From NCBI RefSeq assembly GCF_001422815.1, contig NZ_LMMP01000010.1, forward strand, positions 1 to 64,000: a stretch of 64,000 bases of DNA. Reading direction: 5' to 3'. Each line of letters opens with the position of its first letter. The stretch's first letter is position 1. Shown in pieces: positions 49,642-59,791 of this stretch. The position numbers and the translations under genes are program-made. Origin of the DNA: Methylobacterium sp. Leaf91. Its GTDB lineage: Bacteria > Pseudomonadota > Alphaproteobacteria > Rhizobiales > Beijerinckiaceae. The notes under the pieces are model-generated. The model had not been told where the DNA came from. It saw only the letters and a list, made by a program, of their open reading frames with translations, and ran no database searches.

Positions 49642-51030
49642 ATGACCGCTCGCGACCCCGCCCAATCTCATGCCGCCACCGATGGGCTTCTGGCCGGTAT
49701 CACGGAGGCGGATGGGTGTCCTTTCCGCGCGGATGAGGACCGGCTCGCCTTGTCCGGCCTCCGGGCCGGGCGCGAGGATCTGCTGGCGCGCATCCCGACC
49801 GGCGAAGCGGCTCCCCCATGGTGGGACGGCAGGCATCGCGGCCTCGGCCTGTCCCGCGCGCATCTCGACGGAGCCGATCTCGTCGAGGCCGACCTGTCCG
49901 GCGCCAACCTGTCCGGCGCCTCCCTCGTCGGGGCACTGGCGCGCTCGGCCCGGTTCGAGGGCGCCATCTTGGAGGAAGCGAATTTCAGCGAGGCCGATTG
50001 CAGCGGCGCGGATTTCACCGGCATCGTCGGCGGCGAAGCGCATTTCTCCGACGCCATGCTGGAGGACGCCAACTTCACGGGCGCGACGATGCGCTTCGCC
50101 CGGATGCAGCGTGCTCTGCTGGACGGCGCGACCTTCGCCCGCGCCGACCTCTGGGGAGCCGACTTCACCGGAGCGGATGCCGATTACAGCCGGTTCGATG
50201 GCGGCCGCCTCGATGAGGCGAACCTCTCCGACATGAACCTGACCTTCGCCAATTTCGACGGGGCGAGCCTCAAGAAGGCGCGTCTCACCGGCTCGCGCCT
50301 GCGCGGCGCAAGCCTCGCCGGCGTCGCCCTCGACGGGGCCGACCTGTCGGGGGCCGATCTGTCCGACACCAACCTCGTGCGCCTCAACTTGATGTCGTGC
50401 CGTCTGCGCCATGCGCGGTTCTCGGGTGCGCTCCTTACCGGTGTCCGCTTTCGGGTGGATCAGCTCGGCGGCGCGGTCGGTGAGGAGATCGCGGGCGAAT
50501 ACGAGGCCGCGCAAGCGAGCTATCTCGCCATCGAGCACAACATGAAGAGCATCGGCAGCCATGACGAGGCGAGCTGGGCCTACAAGCGCGGCCGGCGCAT
50601 GGGCCGGCTCCATGCCGGTGCCGAGGCGCGGGCGGCCTGGGCCCGACGGACCCGGGCGCCCCAAACCTGGAAGCCCGTCCTGCAATCGGGCTATCGCTGG
50701 GTCGCCGACCGGTTCGTGGAATGGCTCTGTGATTACGGGGAGAGCCTCTCGCGCATCGCCCGTGCCTTCGTGATCCTGATCTTCGTCTTCGGCGCCCTGT
50801 TCGGCATCGCCGGCGGGCTGATCCCCGAGGGCGGCAGCGGGGCCGCCACCTACAATCCCCTCGACCTCCTCAGCTACAGCGCCCTCAACATGATGACGGC
50901 GAACCCTCCCGAGATCGGCGTCAAGCCGGTCGGGAGGTTCACCAACCTCCTCGTCGGGATCGAAGGCGCCGCCGGGATCATCCTGATGGGCCTGTTCGGC
51001 TTCGTGCTGGGCAACCGGCTGCGACGATAG
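49642..51030 (+). CDS. pentapeptide-repeat protein fused to a two-helix channel-like domain
   Basis: A 462-residue protein. Residues about 75-275 are A(D/N)LSGA-type pentapeptide repeats forming a right-handed quadrilateral helix. A linker (about 275-365) contains Arg-rich RRTRAPQTW. The C-terminus has two membrane segments ([19 protein letters not shown] and [22 protein letters not shown]) with a re-entrant-like stretch, [16 protein letters not shown], between them. This matches bacterial pentapeptide/ion-channel fusions, but a clear TVGYG filter is lacking. It starts 4 bases after the exporter stop, so the two are co-transcribed. Confidence 0.82.
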   Translation: MTARDPAQSHAATDGLLAGITEADGCPFRADEDRLALSGLRAGREDLLARIPTGEAAPPWWDGRHRGLGLSRAHLDGADLVEADLSGANLSGASLVGALARSARFEGAILEEANFSEADCSGADFTGIVGGEAHFSDAMLEDANFTGATMRFARMQRALLDGATFARADLWGADFTGADADYSRFDGGRLDEANLSDMNLTFANFDGASLKKARLTGSRLRGASLAGVALDGADLSGADLSDTNLVRLNLMSCRLRHARFSGALLTGVRFRVDQLGGAVGEEIAGEYEAAQASYLAIEHNMKSIGSHDEASWAYKRGRRMGRLHAGAEARAAWARRTRAPQTWKPVLQSGYRWVADRFVEWLCDYGESLSRIARAFVILIFVFGALFGIAGGLIPEGGSGAATYNPLDLLSYSALNMMTANPPEIGVKPVGRFTNLLVGIEGAAGIILMGLFGFVLGNRLRR

Positions 51031-51098
51031 GCATTCGCCGGACGCGCCGTCCCCCGCACACCACCGATCCGTCATCGACATCACCGCGAGCCGCCCCG

Positions 51099-54077
51099 AT
51101 GAGCACCCCGACCTCCTCCCGTCGCCTCTGGCGCTGGCGCAGCCCCAAGACGGTTCCCACCGCCCTGAAGGGGATCCCCGGCTCACCCGTCGCCTTCGCC
51201 CTGTTCGCGGTCGCCCTCATCGCGGGCCTCGCCAACTACGTGTTCGCCGAGCGCAGCCGAACGGAGGCCACCCGCCAGCACGACATCATCACGCTGAACG
51301 AGCGCCTGCTCTCGACCATGAAGGACCTCGAGACGGGCATGCGCGGCTACACCCTGACGGGGCTGCCGAACTACCTCACGCCCTACAAACGGGCGCTCGA
51401 CACCCTCGACGGACAGATCGGCGAGCTCGACCGGCTGGAATCGGAATCCGCCGACCCCGGAACCGCCCGGCGCCAGGAATTGCGGACCCTCATCACGGGT
51501 GAACGGGATTTCGCCCGCCGGGTGGTGGAAGCGCGGGATGCCAGCGGCTTCGAAGCGGCCGTGACCCTCGTCCGGACCGGGGAGGGCAAGCGCATGATGG
51601 ACGGCATCCGCGAAGCCACCCGGGTCGGCCAGGACCATGCCCGCGACAGCCTCGCCCGCTCCGAGACGACGGAATTCTGGCGCGGGCTGATCCTGTCCCT
51701 CGTCTGCGCGGCCTCGGCCCTGGCTGCGATGGCGCTCCTCGGCCGCATCGCCCTGCTGCGCCGCCGTGACAGCCAGCGCATGACGGCTTTGCTCGACGGA
51801 GTTCTGGCCAACGCCCCCGTGGGCCTCGGCTTCCTCGACCACACCCTGTCGATCCGCCACATGAACCGCGCTTTGGAAACGATGAACGCGCGCGGATTCC
51901 AGGCGTCCCTCGGCGGCCCGATCTGGGCCGCCCTCCCGGAACTCGAAGACTTGCTCCGTCCGAAATTCGAGGCGGCGCGCGACAACGGCCTGATCACGCC
52001 CGATATCGACGTCGCGGTGCCGACCCCGAGTGCGCCGGGCGGCGTCCGCCATCTCCAGATCAGCGTCTATCCGCTGCCGGGCGCGGCGGGCCTCTCCGAC
52101 GGGACGGTGGACGGCGTCGGTTTCGTCGTCACCGACGAGACCCTGCGCAAGCTCACGGAGGAGCGCACGCGCCAGAGCGAGCAGCGCTTCCGCTCTCTCA
52201 CCGAGGCTACCTCTTCCATCGTCTGGGCGACTCCGCCGGATGGCGGCTTCACGGTCGCGCCGTCCGAATGGACCCGCTTCACCGGCCAGACGCCAAAGGA
52301 GGCCGCCGGCCACGGCTTCCTCGCGGCAATCCACCCCGATGACCGCGAGAAGACGCAGCTCGCCTGGGATCATGCGGTCACCCACGTCACCCTCTACGAG
52401 ATCGAGCACCGCCTGCGCCGCCATGACGGCGTGTGGCGCTACATGGCCGTGCGCGGCGTCCCCATCCTCGACGAGGCGGGGACGGTCCGCGAATGGGTCG
52501 GCGCCCATACTGACATCACTGCGCGCAAGGAGGCCGAGCAGGCGCTGGAAGCCGCCAAGGAAGCGGCGGAAGAAGCCAACCGCGCGAAAAGCCAGTTCCT
52601 GGCCAATATGAGCCACGAACTGCGCACGCCGCTCTCGGCGGTGATCGGCTATTCCGAGATGCTGCAGGAGGAGATGGAGGATCTCGGCCAGGAGAGCCTG
52701 CTCGCAGACATGCGCAAGATCGAGTCGAATGCCCGTCATCTCCTCGGCCTGATCAACGACGTCCTCGACCTCTCGAAGATCGAAGCCGAGCGGATGGAGA
52801 TCTATGCCGAAGCCTTTCCCGTGGGCGAGATGGTGCGGGAAGTGGCCTCCACCGTGGACGCCCTCGTGGCCAAGAAGGGCAATACCCTCGTCCTCGATCT
52901 CGCGGACGATCTCGGCATCGCCCATACCGACCAGACCAAGCTGCGCCAGTGCTTGATCAACCTTCTCAGCAACGCGGCGAAATTCACCGAGAACGGGCAG
53001 ATCACCCTCTCGGCCGTGCAGGAAGGCATCGCCGGGTCCACCTCACTGGTCTTCCGTGTGACGGATACCGGCATCGGCATGAGCCCGGAGCAGCAAGCCA
53101 AGCTGTTCGAGCGCTTCACCCAGGCGGATGCCTCGACGACGCGCCGCTTCGGCGGGACAGGCCTCGGCCTTGCCATCACGCGGGCCTTCGCCACCATGCT
53201 CGGCGGACAGATCGACGTGGCGAGCCGGGAAGGGGAGGGAACCACCTTCACCATCCGGATCCCCGCACAATACCGGGAGACCGCCACCGAGACTCGGGAA
53301 GAGGCCCCCGACGGTTCCCCGGCGCAGCCGGCAGCCACGCCGAAGACTGGCGACCGGGTCCTGATCATCGACGACGACCCCGCCACGCGGGACCTGCTCA
53401 CCCGCTTCCTCGAGAAGGAGGGCTTCCGGGTCGCGAGCGCGGCCGACGGCCGCGAGGGGCTGGAGCTGGCGCGCAGCCTGCGGCCCCGCGTGATCCTCCT
53501 CGACGTAACCATGCCGCGCATGGACGGCTGGTCGGTGCTGCGGGCCCTGCGCGCCGACCCCGATCTCGGGGCGACGCCGGTGATCATGGTGACGGTTCTC
53601 GACGAACAGAGCCTCGCCTTTTCCCTCGGCGCCACTGACTACCTGCACAAGCCCATCGAATGGGGGCACCTGAAGGAGGCGATGGAGCGTTTCAAGGCAG
53701 GGGCATCCGATGGGCCTGTGCTCGTCGTCGACGACGATGCAGACGTGCGCGAGCGGATGACCGCGATGCTCACCCGCGAGGGCTGGCGCGTGGCCTCGGC
53801 CGAGCATGGCCGGGCCGGGCTGGAAGCGGTGGCCGTGAAGAAACCCTGCCTGATCCTTCTCGACCTGATGATGCCGGAGATGGACGGGTTCGGCTTCCTG
53901 CGCGCGCTGCGGGCGAAACCGGAATGGCGCGACATCCCCGTCGTGGTGCTGACCGCCAAGGACGTCACCGCCGACGACCGCCGGCGTCTCGCCGGCCAGG
54001 CCGACCGAGTGCTGCAGAAGGGCCAGCTCAGCCTGTCCGACCTCTCCGACGCCCTGCGATCCCTCGTGGCCTCATAA
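51099..54077 (+). CDS. hybrid sensor histidine kinase with CHASE3, PAS and two receiver domains
   Basis: A 992-residue inner-membrane kinase. TM1 (about 29-50), a periplasmic CHASE3 domain (about 50-190, with [19 protein letters not shown]) and TM2 (about 197-218) lead to two PAS domains (about 230-350 and 355-485). HisKA has His506 in [17 protein letters not shown]. The ATPase domain has [11 protein letters not shown] and [19 protein letters not shown]. Receiver 1 has Asp802 and receiver 2 Asp922. It has no His-phosphotransfer domain, so another protein must relay phosphate, possibly the nearby single-domain regulator. Confidence 0.93.
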   Translation: MSTPTSSRRLWRWRSPKTVPTALKGIPGSPVAFALFAVALIAGLANYVFAERSRTEATRQHDIITLNERLLSTMKDLETGMRGYTLTGLPNYLTPYKRALDTLDGQIGELDRLESESADPGTARRQELRTLITGERDFARRVVEARDASGFEAAVTLVRTGEGKRMMDGIREATRVGQDHARDSLARSETTEFWRGLILSLVCAASALAAMALLGRIALLRRRDSQRMTALLDGVLANAPVGLGFLDHTLSIRHMNRALETMNARGFQASLGGPIWAALPELEDLLRPKFEAARDNGLITPDIDVAVPTPSAPGGVRHLQISVYPLPGAAGLSDGTVDGVGFVVTDETLRKLTEERTRQSEQRFRSLTEATSSIVWATPPDGGFTVAPSEWTRFTGQTPKEAAGHGFLAAIHPDDREKTQLAWDHAVTHVTLYEIEHRLRRHDGVWRYMAVRGVPILDEAGTVREWVGAHTDITARKEAEQALEAAKEAAEEANRAKSQFLANMSHELRTPLSAVIGYSEMLQEEMEDLGQESLLADMRKIESNARHLLGLINDVLDLSKIEAERMEIYAEAFPVGEMVREVASTVDALVAKKGNTLVLDLADDLGIAHTDQTKLRQCLINLLSNAAKFTENGQITLSAVQEGIAGSTSLVFRVTDTGIGMSPEQQAKLFERFTQADASTTRRFGGTGLGLAITRAFATMLGGQIDVASREGEGTTFTIRIPAQYRETATETREEAPDGSPAQPAATPKTGDRVLIIDDDPATRDLLTRFLEKEGFRVASAADGREGLELARSLRPRVILLDVTMPRMDGWSVLRALRADPDLGATPVIMVTVLDEQSLAFSLGATDYLHKPIEWGHLKEAMERFKAGASDGPVLVVDDDADVRERMTAMLTREGWRVASAEHGRAGLEAVAVKKPCLILLDLMMPEMDGFGFLRALRAKPEWRDIPVVVLTAKDVTADDRRRLAGQADRVLQKGQLSLSDLSDALRSLVAS

Positions 54078-54216
54078 AAAGGGTGGAGCTCAACTCCGAC
54101 GCCGCGGCCGGCCTCGGCGTCGGCTCTGAAGCAGCGGGCGACGCCTCGATCCGCGGGCAGAGGTCCCCGTCGAACATCGGCGGTCATCCTCAGGCGGGGA
54201 GACGGTTCGCGTCGGT

Positions 54217-54549
54217 TCAGATCGACTCGTAGGCGAAGAGGAGCGTGATCGTGGACAGGCCGATGAGGCCGATGACGAAGCAGATATCGGCGATCCGCTC
54301 CAACCGGAGAGCGAAGGGACGGCCATCGTCGAGGCGCATCGAGAGATACGAAGCCGCCGCACTGGCGAGAAACAGGATCGCCGTCAGCGAAACGGCCTCG
54401 TCCACATGGCTCGGGCCGATCCGGGCCTCGGCGATCTTCACCAATCCCACCAGCGTCGTGCAGACCCCGATCATCGTTCCCGCAGCGGGCAGGATGTGCC
54501 GAGAGAGGGCGCGGGTGCCGTACCCGCCCTTCGGGCTTCGTCCGTTCAT
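54217..54549 (-). CDS. small membrane protein with three to four helices
   Basis: A 110-residue protein. Segments ILPAAGTMIGVCTTLVGLVKI, AVSLTAILFLASAAASYLSM and IADICFVIGLIGLSTITLLFAYESI are hydrophobic and probably membrane-spanning. The RLDDGRPFALRLERIAD link between helices is charged. No catalytic motif is seen and I do not recognise the family. It starts at ATG 54549; an upstream extension from 54645 is Arg-rich and less likely. It is convergent with the hybrid kinase gene. Confidence 0.6.
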   Translation of the reverse strand: MNGRSPKGGYGTRALSRHILPAAGTMIGVCTTLVGLVKIAEARIGPSHVDEAVSLTAILFLASAAASYLSMRLDDGRPFALRLERIADICFVIGLIGLSTITLLFAYESI

Positions 54550-54666
54550 GCGGAACTCCGGCGCTTGGAGGGTCGAGACCGCACGATCGCTGTCCCGTCG
54601 AGACCTGGGCACGACGACAGCGAAACGGGAAGGCCGGCCGGACATTTCCGGCCGGACGGCGAGCGG

Positions 54667-54864
54667 TCAGGTCGGGTTCTGCGGATCGATGGTTCCCGCT
54701 TCGGTCTCGGTTTCGCCGCCGGGGGCTTCGTCGAAGGCCTGCATCCAAGCTGCGTGATCGTCGCTTCCCTCGGAATAGGGGCAGCTTTCGCGTGTCCTGC
54801 CGTAGAGGCGGGCGTTCCGCCCCTTGATGAAAGGGCTGTCGCTTGCGGTGGCACCGTCGCTCAT
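54667..54864 (-). CDS. ribosome-modulation-factor-like small protein
   Basis: A 65-residue protein. GRNARLYGRTRESCPYSEGSDDHAAWMQAFDEA aligns with the RMF pattern G--A---GR----CPY------W--G--EA. Gammaproteobacterial RMF dimerises ribosomes in stationary phase; related small Rhizobiales proteins carry the same Cys-Pro-Tyr core with an acidic tail (GGETETEAG). The function in this lineage is not established. It reads toward the membrane-protein gene, from ATG 54864. An intrinsic-terminator-like hairpin lies upstream in the same orientation. Confidence 0.7.
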   Translation of the reverse strand: MSDGATASDSPFIKGRNARLYGRTRESCPYSEGSDDHAAWMQAFDEAPGGETETEAGTIDPQNPT

Positions 54865-54948
54865 GGTTCGTGTCCCATCCCGGATGTTGCTGGAACCAGG
54901 GAAACGCGGCAGCGGCGGTGAGGATCGATTGCGCCGTCACCCTGCGAC

Positions 54949-54980
54949 GAAAAACCCGCCGCGGCGTGAGCCGGGCGGGT
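54949..54980 (-). terminator. minus-strand intrinsic terminator with no obvious upstream gene
   Basis: Read on the minus strand, ACCCGCCCGG pairs with CCGCGGCGGGT (one bulge) and is followed by TTTTT. It is a good factor-independent terminator pointing toward the Rmf-like gene, whose start lies 85 bases further on. No minus-strand gene ends nearby, so it may end a small RNA or act as an attenuator. Confidence 0.65.
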
Positions 54981-55137
54981 GAAGGGAGAGTCTCTTAGCT
55001 GAACCATAACGGGCTCGCTCGCGGCAGGTTCCGTCATTCGCCCGGACGAACCGTTTCCCGCGACGCGACGTCCGCAGCTTGCGCGGCGCTCACCGGAATG
55101 GCAGTCCCGCCTCTACGTACCGCAACGGGAAGCCACC

Positions 55138-56094
55138 TTGTCCGCGCAAACGCAGACGATAGCCGGGATCGTCATCTATCATCCCGACCAGGCGAACCTT
55201 CTCCGTCTCGTCGGCGTGCTCGCGCCCGACGTTCGGGAAATCGTGATCTATGCGAATTCCGCATTCTCCCAGCAGGACGAGGAAACCCTCCGCGCGGCGG
55301 CACACGGGACGGATCTGTCGGTGATGCGCCCCGGCAGCAATCTCGGCCTCGGTGTCGCGTATAACGTACTCCTCGACCACGCCACCAAGCGAGGCGCACC
55401 CTTCCTCCTGCTTCTCGATCAGGACAGCCTGCCACCGCCAGGTGCGATCCCACGGCTTGCCGCACTGCACGCACGGCTGGCGACGGCCGGAAAAAAGCCC
55501 GCCATCGTCGGGCCTCGCCCGACGGATTGGAGCGGCAAGCCGTTGCGATCCCCGCCCGAACAGGAGGGCGGCAGAGACGAGACGAAGGCGACCCGTGTCC
55601 AATTCGTGATTTCGTCAGGTTCCCTCGTGAATTGCGAGGTGGCGCGGGCCGTCGGTTCGTTCCGAGCGGATTTCTTCATCGATGCCATCGATGTGGAATG
55701 GTGCATGCGGGCTAACCACCGCGGCTACTCCATTTGGATCGCGGACGATGTTCCGATGGCCCACGAACTCGGCCGCGGACGAATTCGGCTCCCTTTCGGT
55801 CTCACGCCGACGGACCAGCCGCCGCGACGGCTCTACACCTTCCTGCGCAACCAACTGGCCATGCTGCGCATGAGCCACGTCCCTCCCGCCCACAAGGCCA
55901 GGACGCTGCTGCTCCTACCCCTGCGCATCGTGGTGTATCTCGGGCGAAACCGCTTCTCCAGCGAGGTTCGGACAGCTCTCTGGCGCGGCCTGATCGACGG
56001 TGCCTGTGCCAAACTCGGGCCGCCGGAGGCCGCGCTCGCGAGGTCGGCACTTCGGCAGGACAACAGCGCGAAGGCTTTCAAACGGCTCGAATAA
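55138..56094 (+). CDS. family 2 glycosyltransferase (rhamnosyltransferase-like)
   Basis: A 318-residue GT-A fold enzyme. The acceptor and donor motifs include TIAGIVIYHPDQANLLRLV, NLGLGVAYN and LLLDQDSLPP, the DXD-like site. FFIDAIDVEWCMRANHRGY is typical of the WbbL/RfbN rhamnosyltransferase group. The start appears to be TTG at 55138, with a GGGAAG site just before it; no in-frame ATG matches the fold start. It is the first gene of the polysaccharide locus and is divergent from the Rmf-like gene. Confidence 0.85.
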   Translation: MSAQTQTIAGIVIYHPDQANLLRLVGVLAPDVREIVIYANSAFSQQDEETLRAAAHGTDLSVMRPGSNLGLGVAYNVLLDHATKRGAPFLLLLDQDSLPPPGAIPRLAALHARLATAGKKPAIVGPRPTDWSGKPLRSPPEQEGGRDETKATRVQFVISSGSLVNCEVARAVGSFRADFFIDAIDVEWCMRANHRGYSIWIADDVPMAHELGRGRIRLPFGLTPTDQPPRRLYTFLRNQLAMLRMSHVPPAHKARTLLLLPLRIVVYLGRNRFSSEVRTALWRGLIDGACAKLGPPEAALARSALRQDNSAKAFKRLE

Positions 56095-56187
56095 GGCCTC
56101 CGGGCCGCCATGACGACGGGCGTTTCGCCACCGCATGTCCGGCTGTGTCCAGCGCCGGAAGCATCGGACCGTACTCCGGCCGCTGCA

Positions 56188-57069
56188 TCATTTCAGAATT
56201 CGCCCGTCGAGACCACGAACGCTGAAGCCATCGGCCCAGGCGGAGATGGTGAAGCACCGCTCGATTGCATGGTGGAGGGTTGCGTCGAGTTGGCGTTCCT
56301 CCGGCTCGAAATCCTCGGGGCGCAGCTGGAGATGCCGCAGCCGCGCGAGTGCCGCCGGCCGAAACCAGAACATGGACCCTTCAAAGAATCCCAGACGGAC
56401 GGCATCGTCAGGCATGCCCATCCGCCGCACAATGGCCCTGACACGCGCCTCGTTGGCCATCCAATAGGATGGCGCTGCCCGGTAGCTGGCCTTCCAGCCG
56501 ATGAGACCGGTATCGGGCTTTTCGAACGCAGCCAGCAGCCGAAGAGTCGCATTGCGACCGCCCGCAAGCATGGTGAAGAGAAGCTTGCGTCGAATCTCGC
56601 CGTCGAGCAGATGCGGGCTGCGTTTGGTGTGCAGCTTCAGGACCGCGTCGTAAGAGTCGAACGTCCCTGCGTTGAGCAATGTAATGAAAGGGGCGATGTC
56701 ACGACCCCGATTCTCGCACGGGTGCAGGATCGCCCCGAGAATGCCCCGCAGCAGATGCCGAGCCTGCTCGATCCTTTCGCTCGGAACCGTAAGGTGAAGC
56801 GGAGCCCCATCGGGCAGCGTCGCCCAGCAGGCCAGGATCTCGGGCAAGAGATCGAGGTAGTACACGTGCGCGACGACGGCCGTCCGAACGTCGGGATGAT
56901 GCGCGGGCATGCCGAACCGCGCCACCGCCTGCTGCAGGCGCTGACCAGCCGGCGATACGAAGGCAGCGCCAAGCGTCAGCGCTGCGATCTTCTGGTAGAC
57001 GTGGCGACGGTAAGCGCGGGAACGCAATCCGAGACGGCCGATGGCCATCAGGCGTGCTGACATGACCAT
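56188..57069 (-). CDS. rhamnan-synthesis F (RgpF) family protein
   Basis: A 293-residue protein of the RgpF/DUF754 group, found in rhamnose-polysaccharide loci. Diagnostic segments are VAHVYYLDLLPEILACWATLP, VPSERIEQARHLL and HPCENRGRDIAPFITLLN, followed by YDAVLKLHTKRSPH. The C-terminal GFFEGSMFWFRPAALARLRHLQL is also typical. RgpF proteins are thought to be glycosyltransferases acting on the polymer. It is convergent with the GT2 gene and lies just to the left of the A+T-rich block. It may start at 57069 or 57063. Confidence 0.85.
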   Translation of the reverse strand: MVMSARLMAIGRLGLRSRAYRRHVYQKIAALTLGAAFVSPAGQRLQQAVARFGMPAHHPDVRTAVVAHVYYLDLLPEILACWATLPDGAPLHLTVPSERIEQARHLLRGILGAILHPCENRGRDIAPFITLLNAGTFDSYDAVLKLHTKRSPHLLDGEIRRKLLFTMLAGGRNATLRLLAAFEKPDTGLIGWKASYRAAPSYWMANEARVRAIVRRMGMPDDAVRLGFFEGSMFWFRPAALARLRHLQLRPEDFEPEERQLDATLHHAIERCFTISAWADGFSVRGLDGRILK

Positions 57070-57341
57070 CTGCTGAACCTTGCAAAGCGGGACGCTGGAT
57101 CACCAAACATGGTCCATATGCTTTCTCATGCCAGGGACGAGACGGCTTCGGCGACGGAGTCCATACATGGCAATCTCGATCGCGACGTGACCTTCGGAAC
57201 CATCGATGGCAATCGCTTGGCCCTCTCATTACCGGCGCGTCGCTGCCTGATCCACAACGTGGACATGGCATCTTATCCGATCCGGGACGAAGCATTGCGA
57301 AGACGGCGGATCAGACCGATCCGCTCGGAATCGTGCCCAGA
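57070..57341. other. intergenic gap at the left edge of the A+T-richer block
   Basis: This 272-base gap separates the RgpF-like gene from the fusion enzyme, both on the minus strand. No gene, terminator or repeat was recognised. The base composition shifts near here. Confidence 0.4.
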
Positions 57342-59786
57342 TCAAAAATGAGGGGTAATTGAGGCTACTCTTTCCACTGCTCCCGCCTCAACATGCATGT
57401 CCAAGGATCTCATCAGCGTGATGAAGCGCTTTCCGACGCTTTCAAAAGAATAGCGGCTTCGCATCACCACTTTGCCTTCCTCGGAAAGGCGCGACCATAA
57501 AAGGGGATCTTCGTGTAGGCGGATAATCGCCCCTGCGATTTCATCCACGTCTCGTCCGACCAAAATACTGCGATCTTCGACCAACCCCATACCTTCCGAT
57601 GCGATCGGGGTTGCGACGCACGGAAGGCCCGCAGCCAAGCTCATCGCCACCTTACCCTTGATGCCGGCCCCAAAGCGGAGCGGAGCGACCGTCAATCGCG
57701 CGTGCGAGAGGATCGGTTCCAGTTCCTGCACGAAGCCCCGCACGAAAATCCCGGAATCGGGATCGGCAAGCTGCCGAACCTCGTGAGTTGCGTTACTGCC
57801 GACAATATCTAGTCTCGCATGGGGCAGGGCACGACGAACCTTCGGCCAGATATCCGTCGTCAGCCAAATAGCTCCGTCAATGTTTGGAGTATGCAGAAAG
57901 CCCCCCACGAAAAGAACGCCAGATCGCTCCGAGAAATCCGGGCAATCAGATGTAATATTACGAGCAAAAGGAATAATGTGAATTGTAGCTTCTGGCACCA
58001 AGCCTGCCAGCATACGCCCCTCTTCTTCGCTCAAAACGATCGTAGCGTCGGCTTCCGACATGCAGCGCAGCTCCGAAACACGACGTTGCGCAGCAGCTCG
58101 GGCCTTTTCTTGACATCCTTCTAGGGCCGCTTCCCGCTCCTCGCGAAGGAAATGCAGATCCACCGTGTTAAAAACGATGCGTACATTGGGCGCGCAACGT
58201 CTCACATGGGCAAGCAGGCGCTCCGCAACATGGATCCGGTTCAAAATGAAGAGATCGAACTCGCCTGCACGCTCTTGCAATACTTGCTCGGGAGACGAGT
58301 CGGTTGGAACCGCAACGTAATCGACATTGCTGTTTTGCATAGCGTCGAGATACAATGGATCGCCGACACGCGCTATGATCGACATGAATGAGACATCGTA
58401 TCCGATCGCCTGAAACATTTTCAGTTGATGCCACAGATCGAGCGAACCGGAATCCTGGTCCGGCGTGGGAACAGTCCAGTCGATGAAAAGAATGCGCGGC
58501 ACGCGATTCTGCCGAACCTTAGCTACTTGCCTGGAGGGCGGCACGACTAACATGTGGACGCGACGTCTCGCATTGGCGGTAAGACGACCGATATGGCGGA
58601 CGGGTGCAGACAGCCGCCATGATGTCGATGTCAAAACCTCTCCGATATGACGCTTCTGCTCGGCTACGATAGCGTAGGTCTGGTCCATTTCGCGGCGCAG
58701 ATCGGCGATCTGGGTTGTCGTCTCGTCCGCCTGCTCGCGTAACCGACCGATCTCCGCATCCTTGGCTTCTCTCGCGCTTTCCAGATGCTGGATCCGCACA
58801 TCGCCCCGTGTGTTTCGGTCCTGAAGCCGCTCGACCTCCGTCCGCATGACATCGACCTCTGCGGTCCGTTCCGAGACCACGTCTTCGAGATGCTGGATCA
58901 CTATCTGAGCTGCGGCAACCTCGCCTTGAAGCCGCGTGATCTCGATATCCCTGATACCAACTTCTCGAGCCAGTGCGACGGCGTGAGTCTGATGGCCTTG
59001 CTGCTCGCCAACCCAGGCCATGTCATTCAGCGCGCTAGTGAAAAGCTGCGGCAGAGGCCCATCGGATGCCACGGCGATGAGATAATGCGCGCGCGGAGCG
59101 CCCAGTGTGCGGCGGTAGGCTTGCCCGTCGACGGATGAATGCAACTCGAGGTCGGCAGGTGCGCCGCCGTCAAGGCCAATGAAGGAGCCCGCGATGGAAT
59201 CCTGCTCCAATATCGCGACGTTTTTAAAATGACCTCGAATTAGAGCGTCGAATTGCGGTCGAGTGAGTTCCTTTAGATGAAACTCATTCTCGTGCCCGTC
59301 TTCCAAAGTGTAGACATCTTTGTCGGGCGAAGAGATAATCAACAACCCGCCCGCTCGTAGCGCATTCTTCACACCAATCATAAACGCTTGGTGCTCGACG
59401 AGATGCTCGATCGTTTCAAAGCTGACAACAACGTCGAAAGATTCGCGGTCCTGTATGTTCGCTGCATCCCCTTTCCGAAACGATAAATTGTCTTTCACGT
59501 AGTTTCGTCGTGCGAAGTCGACCGTCGCCTCGTCCAAGTCGACACCGATGACGCTTCGCGCGACCGTGCTTAGCAGCGCAGAGCCGTAACCCTCGCCACA
59601 AGCGACGTCGAGAATATCAAGACCGAGGCAAAAGCGCGTAGCGAACAAATAGCGATGATGGTGCTGATGCCGAATCGGTCCGGATATGCTTGACGTGTAA
59701 CGCTCTCCATTGAAATCGAGCTGCTCCTCCGGTCGCGGAAACTCGAGATCGTCGGCTTGCGGCGAACATGAATTGGTAATGATCAT
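57342..59786 (-). CDS. methyltransferase-coiled-coil-glycosyltransferase fusion protein
   Basis: An 814-residue multidomain enzyme. Residues about 40-215 are a class I SAM methyltransferase, with motif I ILDVACGEGYGSALLS and VVSFETIEHL. Residues about 285-390 are heptad-rich coiled coil (LQGEVAAAQIVIQHLEDVVSE, EIGRLREQADETTTQIADL). Residues about 430-800 are a GT-B glycosyltransferase with a donor-site region GIKGKVAMSLAAGLPCVATPIASEGM. The ATG at 59786 is 5 bases after the upstream gene's stop. It probably modifies and lengthens, or caps, a surface glycan; Wbd-type proteins use coiled coils as length rulers. Confidence 0.85.
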   Translation of the reverse strand: MIITNSCSPQADDLEFPRPEEQLDFNGERYTSSISGPIRHQHHHRYLFATRFCLGLDILDVACGEGYGSALLSTVARSVIGVDLDEATVDFARRNYVKDNLSFRKGDAANIQDRESFDVVVSFETIEHLVEHQAFMIGVKNALRAGGLLIISSPDKDVYTLEDGHENEFHLKELTRPQFDALIRGHFKNVAILEQDSIAGSFIGLDGGAPADLELHSSVDGQAYRRTLGAPRAHYLIAVASDGPLPQLFTSALNDMAWVGEQQGHQTHAVALAREVGIRDIEITRLQGEVAAAQIVIQHLEDVVSERTAEVDVMRTEVERLQDRNTRGDVRIQHLESAREAKDAEIGRLREQADETTTQIADLRREMDQTYAIVAEQKRHIGEVLTSTSWRLSAPVRHIGRLTANARRRVHMLVVPPSRQVAKVRQNRVPRILFIDWTVPTPDQDSGSLDLWHQLKMFQAIGYDVSFMSIIARVGDPLYLDAMQNSNVDYVAVPTDSSPEQVLQERAGEFDLFILNRIHVAERLLAHVRRCAPNVRIVFNTVDLHFLREEREAALEGCQEKARAAAQRRVSELRCMSEADATIVLSEEEGRMLAGLVPEATIHIIPFARNITSDCPDFSERSGVLFVGGFLHTPNIDGAIWLTTDIWPKVRRALPHARLDIVGSNATHEVRQLADPDSGIFVRGFVQELEPILSHARLTVAPLRFGAGIKGKVAMSLAAGLPCVATPIASEGMGLVEDRSILVGRDVDEIAGAIIRLHEDPLLWSRLSEEGKVVMRSRYSFESVGKRFITLMRSLDMHVEAGAVERVASITPHF

Positions 59787-59791
59787 GCCGG

